This document shows positions 56,989 to 64,000 of a DNA stretch of 64,000 bases, piece by piece (the stretch's first letter is position 1; every line of letters starts with the position of its first letter). Under the pieces are notes generated by a model that had not been told where the DNA came from, ran no database searches, and saw only the letters and a list, made by a program, of their open reading frames with translations. This DNA is from Puccinia triticina (Eukaryota > Basidiomycota > Pucciniomycetes > Pucciniales > Pucciniaceae), in the NCBI RefSeq assembly GCF_026914185.1, contig NC_070566.1, positions 868,001 through 932,000 of the forward strand, read 5' to 3'. A program made the position numbers and the translations under genes.

Positions 56989-58710
56989 CGGACTTGGTAA
57001 AATTTTAATCTGCCCTTTTGGGTTAGGGCTATTGGTGAATCAACCCAGGCAAGTTAACAGAAGTTAAAATTAAGTTGCCTGAAGTCAAGTGCCGGCGGGT
57101 GGGCTGGCTATTTGGCTGTCAATTTGACGGCTGATGCGGGGGCTGGTAGCTGACCAGTCAAGCCGGCCAATACTTGGCCCCTCGTGTCAAATTGCCAACC
57201 AAAACGTTAATATGTGCAACTGCCGTGTACATGCACATGAAAGGGATACACACACATGAAAGGGGTATGCACACATAAAGGGGTATGTACACATTATGAA
57301 AGGGGTGAATGCATAAAAAAGGGACATGTGCACATGAAAGGGGTATGTGCACATGAAAGCAGGATTTTCACATGAAAGGGGAATTTGTACAGGTATCAAC
57401 TCAGTATTTTGGAGCCTGCATGTACTCAGTTTTTTGTACCTCAGACTCATTCTTGCATAAATTATACAATGTGCATGGAATAAACCAGTGCTTGATTCTT
57501 GCATGAGGCACAGCTTGCCTTGAGCTCTTGCATCTCAACTGCAAGCAGTTTCTAGAGTTTTTCTTGCAGTGATTTCATTTTATTTCTATCTACATTACTT
57601 ATCCTGCACCCTCAAAAAAGCAGTGCGCTGTGTGTGTTTTTTACTAGTTTATCCTCTCTAGGAAAAAAAAAGCAAAAAAGCACTACAAAATAGCACAGCA
57701 CACTGTTTATAGTGGAAGCGCAGCACTTTTGCGCTACATTATGGCTACAAATAGCAGCTACAAATAGCAGCTACAAAAAACCAAAAGCTATGCACCCAGC
57801 CAAAAAAGCGTAAGCTGTAGCCCTAAAAATCTGCAAAGTAGCGCAGCACAGCCAGACCAAAAAGAGCTGTGCTGTGCTGCACTGCACATAGCAAAAGCCT
57901 TTCACCATTGCTTTAAATTAGCTGCTTGTTTCATGGATTTCAAGATTCATCAGCAGAATACAGAAAAGCAAGAGGAAAAAAAAAACAGATTTTCCTCCAA
58001 TGTGTGGAAGGAGCAAGAATGTGAAAGAAAATCCACACATTTTCTGCCTCTTGGTTCTCATTTTTGGAGATACAGAAAAAAAGCTGCTTAGTCTTAAAAC
58101 TTCAGGAAGCAGCATGCACCTTGTGAATTCCTTCCAAGCTGCTATAAGACAAAACTCTTATTCATCCAATTGTTTTTGCTGTTTCACTTAGTTGATGGTT
58201 ATAAAACTACAGCAATACCCATATGTCCTACAGTATAAACTTGACACCTCTTGCAGGAGTCCCTTCTAGTGGGACTCCTGCAAGGGGTGAGAAGTTCTAC
58301 ACACCCTGCAAGATCCGTAAGGGACTCCGTTGTGGTGGTTGTATGGAATATCATGTGTATCATAAAGGTGGGGGACCTGACTGGTGATCAGAACTCAATG
58401 CAGTGCGTAATTATTAGGCAAGTTTCATGCATTAGCATCTCATTGAAAACATTTATTGTAAGAGCCTCCAGTTGGAGCAAACATGTGGTAATTATTACAA
58501 ATATGATAGGAATCCATCGCAACGAAAAGTATCTGGACCGTATTAATGAGAACGTTGATGCACATGTAGAAGAACAATTGAAGCTGCGATGGTTATGTGA
58601 ACATGTGATAAGTGAAGTAGAAAGTGCTCAAATTATTGACTCAATTTTTTGGTTTAATAAGTGGTACATGTGATGCGTTATGCCTGTCGAACTCATCTCC
58701 ATTATGAATC
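56989..58710. other. Repeat-rich region right of hAT copy 2
   Basis: Contains an inverted counterpart of 51090-51260 (about 57050-57190, with CTGTCAATTTGACGGC), the minisatellite at 57229-57381, and at 57600-57880 a stretch dense in AGCACAGC/TAGCAGCTACAAA motifs. No gene supported; the end is the 3' flank of PHO85. Confidence 0.4.
57229..57381 (+). repeat. Minisatellite, ~20-bp unit
   Basis: Imperfect tandem units of the form CACATGAAAGGGGTATG(T/C)A, about 7-8 copies with length variation. A related single unit occurs at 50838-50860. Confidence 0.75.
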
Positions 58711-60344
<1,634 letters not shown>

Positions 60345-61149
60345 TTGAACGTAACTACAAAAGCCCATAGAAGCAGCTGATCAGTATCACGTGAAGCTAA
60401 CAACCGGGACGAATTGATATCAAAGACTTACTTCATGATCGGACGTAGAACTCGGTTATCTTAGAAATATATTGGATAACGAGCTTGTGGTGTAGGTATA
60501 AGTCAGAATCACCACAACAGTGATGACTTGGATACAACAGGGGTATGGCAACCGGGCGGGCCGGCCGGTGGGTCGCCCGATACCGATCGGGCTTGGTGCC
60601 GCGCACCTCGGGGTTTCACAAGCCCTTCACAGATCATCCTCGACCGAGACTGAAGACCCCCCTTCCTTGGACAGCTGGTACGGACTCCGTAGTGGAATCC
60701 TTCCCGATGTGCAGGTGCTCACCGAAGAACACTCATCCCGGTGTAGACAAGGTGTACCCGCTGGCCGAGCCGCGGATTCAGAAGACGCAAGAACCTGAAT
60801 GGGTCTATGCATTTAAGTTTTCTTTTTTACGCTGTTGTGGTTCTGCCACTGGTGGATGATTGACTGTTGCTGATTTGTCCTCGCAACTGCCTCTATTTTC
60901 GGAATTAGAGAAATTTTATTCAATTCCTCTGACCTGTCTGCACTGGCCATCCCTCCTCCCAATCACCGGGACCCCGGCCGCAACAGGATTTTACTCTGTC
61001 TCCCATTTCCTGGGAGTGATTCCTGAGCCTGCTCTCCTGTACTTGACCCGTGGGGGGACTCAAACTCCAGGTCCCAGGAGTTTTTTTCTTTTTTTTTTGG
61101 GGGGGGGGGGGATTTTTTCTGGAAATCCCAACCTGGAAGGATTCCAGGA
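60345..61149. other. Upstream of PHO85; no gene recognised
   Basis: Probable PHO85 promoter, then GC-rich DNA with unsupported ORFs (60545-60859) and a T-rich run followed by G14 (61081-61112), homopolymers prone to sequencing error. Confidence 0.4.
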
Positions 61150-61159
61150 GGTGGTTTGA

Positions 61160-61520
61160 AACCCCCTATTATGTTCCTCTCAATGGCTTGTACTGACAGG
61201 TCATTGAGGGAGATGTGTATGCACATCAACAAGAGATTTTTGCTCTTGATGGCCAGCCAGTACGGGCCATCAAGAGTTTAGTGTTTTCCTTTCAATGGCT
61301 GGTGTACTGACAGGCCGTCAAGGGGTATGTGTATCACCAATGGCCAGTCAGTATCAGCAATTGAGAGTATAAATAGTGCTTTACTCCTTTTGGCCAGTAC
61401 TTACTGCCCATTGAGAGAGTGTAGTGTGTTCCTCTTGATGGCCAGTACAGATGGGCCATCCAGGGAGGTGTGGTATTCCCTTGATGACCGGTTAGAGCCA
61501 ACCATCAAGTGGGTTGTGCT
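61160..61520. repeat. Diverged palindromic minisatellite
   Basis: Alternating TCAATGGC / GGCCATCAAGAG and TTGATGGCC units with GGTCATTGAGGG. Clearly related to the GATGACCGG / CCGGTCATC arrays at 47640-48540 and 50090-50420 but more decayed. No flanking inverted arms were recognised. Confidence 0.65.
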
Positions 61521-61581
61521 TTCCTCTTGCTTGAGAATGGCAGGTGACCAAAATCCAGCCAGGTGATAGCTGTGCTTGGGC

Positions 61582-62042
61582 CTAACTTAGCTAATTCCTT
61601 CCTTGGGGGAGCAAAGAAACCTCTGAAGGAGGGACTTAGAGGCTATGTCAACCGCGCGGCCTGAGAGAATTAAGGATTTTGGTGGGCACTTTTTCACCCT
61701 TGCCCTCTCTTTTTTGTCCTTGAATATTTTTCCCTCTAGTTTTCATTTCAGGGACCATCCAAGCTGTCCTCATCTACCCCCAGCCCTTCTCCTTGATATC
61801 AAATATCCTTTGTCATATCATCAGTCTTGGATTGTGCACAGTGCAAGATGTGTAAAACAGGATGAAGCACACCCAATGGTTTCATAACAAAGGAAATTGA
61901 GTGCCACTCAAGGCCCTTAAAAAATTAAAAAATATGTATCAAGTGTACTCAGGACTCACACCAAATTTTGCCGCTTACTCCCAAGTCCCTCCTTCCAAGG
62001 CTTGCACTTCACGCAAGGCAGAAGAGGGACTGACTAAGTTTG
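61582..62042. mobile_element. Hairpin-ended TIR element, copy 8 (tentative)
   Basis: Starts CTAACTTAGCTAATTCCTTC with hairpin partner GAAGGAGGGACTTAG, and ends with a hairpin CAAGTCCCTCC...GAGGGACTGACTAAGTTTG. Same family by terminal hairpins; length 461 bp. No convincing target duplication (…CTTGGGC vs CACCTGGGT). Confidence 0.55.
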
Positions 62043-62428
62043 CACCTGGGTACCTGTTTTGGTGTGTGTAACCACAGCTTTTTTTGGCCAAGTGGGACAC
62101 CCACACCCGCAGAGCGGGTCAGAACAGGCATTGAGGTTACCTGTCTGCTCACTTTCTTTTTCCTGTCATGTCTGGCCATGTGGTCGTTTTCCTGTCCTGT
62201 CTGACCAAGTGGTCAAATCCTGTCCTGTCCTGTTTGACCAAGTGGCCCCTCTGTCCTGTTCCCTGTAGGCTGTTCCTTTCCCCTGTTATTGTTGTTAGGC
62301 CTCCCTTTGGATATTGCTGGGTGTCTCTCTAGTTGTTTGGTTAAAGTCCACTCCTCGGAACCAATCAACCTACTCTCATGCTCCTTGTTCCTATCAGTAA
62401 CCCCAGATATTCCCTCACTCCTTGTTGT
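62043..62428. other. Spacer between repeat elements; no gene recognised
   Basis: Contains repeated TGTCCTGT/TGACCAAGTGG phrases (62160-62270). Nothing else seen. Confidence 0.4.
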
Positions 62429-62436
62429 CTCATCTT

Positions 62437-63126
62437 TAGGCATGGCTATTGGGCGGGCTTGCCAACAGGACGCCTGAGCCCCCCCCCCCCCCCCCCCGGG
62501 TTTGGGCTGCCTTCTTGGGGAAATTTTCAATTTTGGCTTGGCCTGTCAGACCCACAACAAAGGTTCGGGCGGGCTCGGGCAGCCCAACAGGCACCCCCAT
62601 CCCCCCCGGGAGGCCCCCCAATGGTGATGCCTCACGATTTCTGTCATTATCCAAGGTTGCCCGGACTTTACTCATGATTCCAATGACCTCACTCGCATTG
62701 GAGTATGCTTTCTCTACAGGTGGACGTGTTCTAGACAATAGCCAGATGCGCTTGAGCAAAGAAGCAGTTGAGGCGTTGATTTGCACTCAAGACTGGATGA
62801 AAGCCATCAAGCTAGCAGCCAAGAAGTGAACAAGTTCTTTTTTCTTTCATTTCTTTTGTTTATGACTGGCCACTCCCTCCAAAATAGTGGAGGGAGTATT
62901 TGATAGGCTCAAAAAACTACATTACATGCTTGAATACAAAAGAAAACTGTTTTTTCAATTTTATGGCTGGAGCCCGCAGGCAGCCTGTGTGCAGCCCAGG
63001 AGCTAAACATGTTTGGCCTGGGCGCCTATTTGAGAGAAATTTGCCCAGCCCGGCCTGCCCAATAATATTGCAGCCCAAGTCGGGCTGGCCCGCAGGCGGC
63101 CCAAGCCCACCCAATAGCCATGCCTA
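62437..63126 (+). mobile_element. Deletion-derivative hAT element, 690 bp
   Basis: Ends TAGGCATGGCTATTGGGCGG ... its complement with few changes. Exact 8-bp duplication CTCATCTT (62429-62436 and 63127-63134). Subterminal GGCGGGC/GCCCGC-type motifs occur at both sides. The interior keeps only the transposase C-terminal part, so it is non-autonomous. Confidence 0.9.
62670..62829 (+). pseudogene. hAT transposase C-terminal (dimerisation) fragment
   Basis: Encodes LALEYAFSTGGRVLDNSQMR followed by LSKEAVEALICTQDWMK, the conserved end of hAT transposases, with a stop at 62827-62829. The rest of the gene is missing. Confidence 0.85.
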
Positions 63127-63134
63127 CTCATCTT

Positions 63135-63540
63135 ATTGAGCTGAAATGTTAACAAAATTGACCAGAAGGAATCCTCCTGTTTGAAGAGGTTTTTTAACCT
63201 CATTGACCGGAAGAAACCCCTTCCAGTGTGTTAGACGCTTTTGTTCCAGATGGAAAAATTCAAAAATTTCTAGTTTAGATATGTAGTGTTTCATTACACC
63301 CTCTTTTGATACACACACTCCCTTCAGTTGACATACACAGTTGTAAAAAAACTGCATGTATATAGCTTACATACATCTGTGTGTATATATGCAGCTGCGT
63401 AGCAACCAGCCAGCCTCAGATGTGGCTGTGTACTACCCAACCACAAGCCACATTAGCATAGTAACCATGGATGGGGCTGTGCAAGTCAATCAAGCAGACT
63501 GCACAGCAATACAGAGAGCTGTGCAGGTCACTTGAGAAGA
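63135..63540. other. No gene recognised
   Basis: AT-rich spacer between the deleted hAT element and the TAGCG-rich block. Confidence 0.4.
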
Positions 63541-63549
63541 CTCCATGCA

Positions 63550-64000
63550 ACGGAGGGCCAGCTACGCTAACCGTAGCGTTAGCGTGGCGTAGCGTAGCGG
63601 AATTCCGCTAACTTTTAGCGTAGCGTTAGCGGAATTGCACCGTCTCCGCGCTAACGCTGCGCGCACAGGGTGCACAGCTAATTTAGCTGTTAGCGTAGCA
63701 TTAGCGCAGATGCGAGAAATTGCGCTAACACTACACGCAGAGGGCGTCAAAGAGCACGCGCTACGCTGCGCTACAGCGCTTTTTAGCGGAAAAAGGCCTT
63801 TTTCCGCTAAAAGCGCTGTAGCGCAGCTTAGAAACTGTAGCGGCGCGCTAACTCTAACAAAGAATTGGCACGCTGTTAGCACAGCGTAGCGGCGCTTACA
63901 GCGCGCTAACACTATTCAAAATTGGCGGGCGCTTTTTGCCGCTACGCTAACGCGTAGTGCTGAAATAGCGTAGTGTAGCGTAGCGGCCCACTGTTGCTCC
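63550..64000. repeat. TAGCG / CGCTA motif cluster, cut by window end
   Basis: Several dozen overlapping CGCTAAC, GTAGCG, TAGCGTAGCG motifs in both orientations, with local palindromes (GGAATTCC; AGCGGAAAAAGGCCTTTTTCCGCT at about 63784-63810). Resembles the short-motif-dense subterminal region of a DNA transposon, or a satellite; the other end is outside the window. Confidence 0.65.

Noticed and set aside
60545..60859. 104-codon ORF upstream of PHO85
   Set aside because: Overlapping ORFs on both strands of GC-rich promoter DNA; no motif or signal supports translation.

Overview
The window looks like nuclear DNA of a basidiomycete fungus, most consistent with a rust fungus (Pucciniales). This is inferred from intron-dense genes with short introns (roughly 50-130 bp), intron-containing tRNAs, conserved fungal housekeeping genes (MMM1, ARG2-type N-acetylglutamate synthase, SOF1, PHO85) and very heavy loading with hAT-type and foldback DNA transposons. 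No species call can be made from sequence reading alone.

Layout. 0-4 kb: a CSTF2/Rna15-type mRNA 3'-end processing factor and tRNA-Arg(TCT). 5.9-9.4 kb: a hAT transposon with 8-bp target duplication, a broken transposase and a nested inverted tRNA-like element. 11.5-14.2 kb: the ERMES subunit MMM1 and tRNA-Gly(TCC). 15-18 kb: repeats and a Copia gag relic. 18.6-21.6 kb: a secreted GH18 chitinase. 22.2-23.7 kb: a mitochondrial K+-H+ exchange-related (Mit_KHE1) protein. 24.4-26.6 kb (minus): the U3 snoRNP WD40 protein SOF1/DCAF13. 28.4-29.2 kb: an unrecognised gene. 30.4-32.4 kb: a METTL4-like MT-A70 adenine methyltransferase with an intact DPPW motif. 33.7-35.4 kb: a secreted Gly/Ser/Pro repeat protein. 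36.0-38.2 kb: N-acetylglutamate synthase. 58.7-60.3 kb (minus): a PHO85-type cyclin-dependent kinase with a polyglutamine tail.

The stretch from about 39.5 to 58 kb, and again 61-64 kb, is almost entirely mobile DNA. Two families there may be undescribed. (1) Small elements (about 0.56-0.77 kb) start CTAACTTAAC, end GTTAAGTTAG, carry a GC-rich hairpin just inside each end and make 9-bp target duplications, as Mutator-like elements do. Five sit in a 4.3-kb run, one of them inserted inside another, and a sixth lies inside a foldback element. (2) Foldback elements of 1.4-1.8 kb have long inverted arms, 8-bp A/T-rich target duplications, and a core built of palindromic minisatellite units (GATGACCGG ... 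CCGGTCATC). Three further hAT-type elements with 8-bp duplications were delimited: a 4.5-kb transposase-bearing copy, a 0.69-kb deletion derivative keeping the transposase C-terminus, and a 0.38-kb near-perfect palindrome.

The host genes are not an operon or a visible cluster; they are independent housekeeping or secreted-protein genes separated by repeats. Exon structures were worked out by eye from splice signals, reading frame and family conservation. For CSTF2, MMM1, Mit_KHE1, METTL4-like, the Gly/Ser-rich protein, NAGS and PHO85 the exons sum to an exact open reading frame. For the chitinase and SOF1 some internal junctions remain unresolved.
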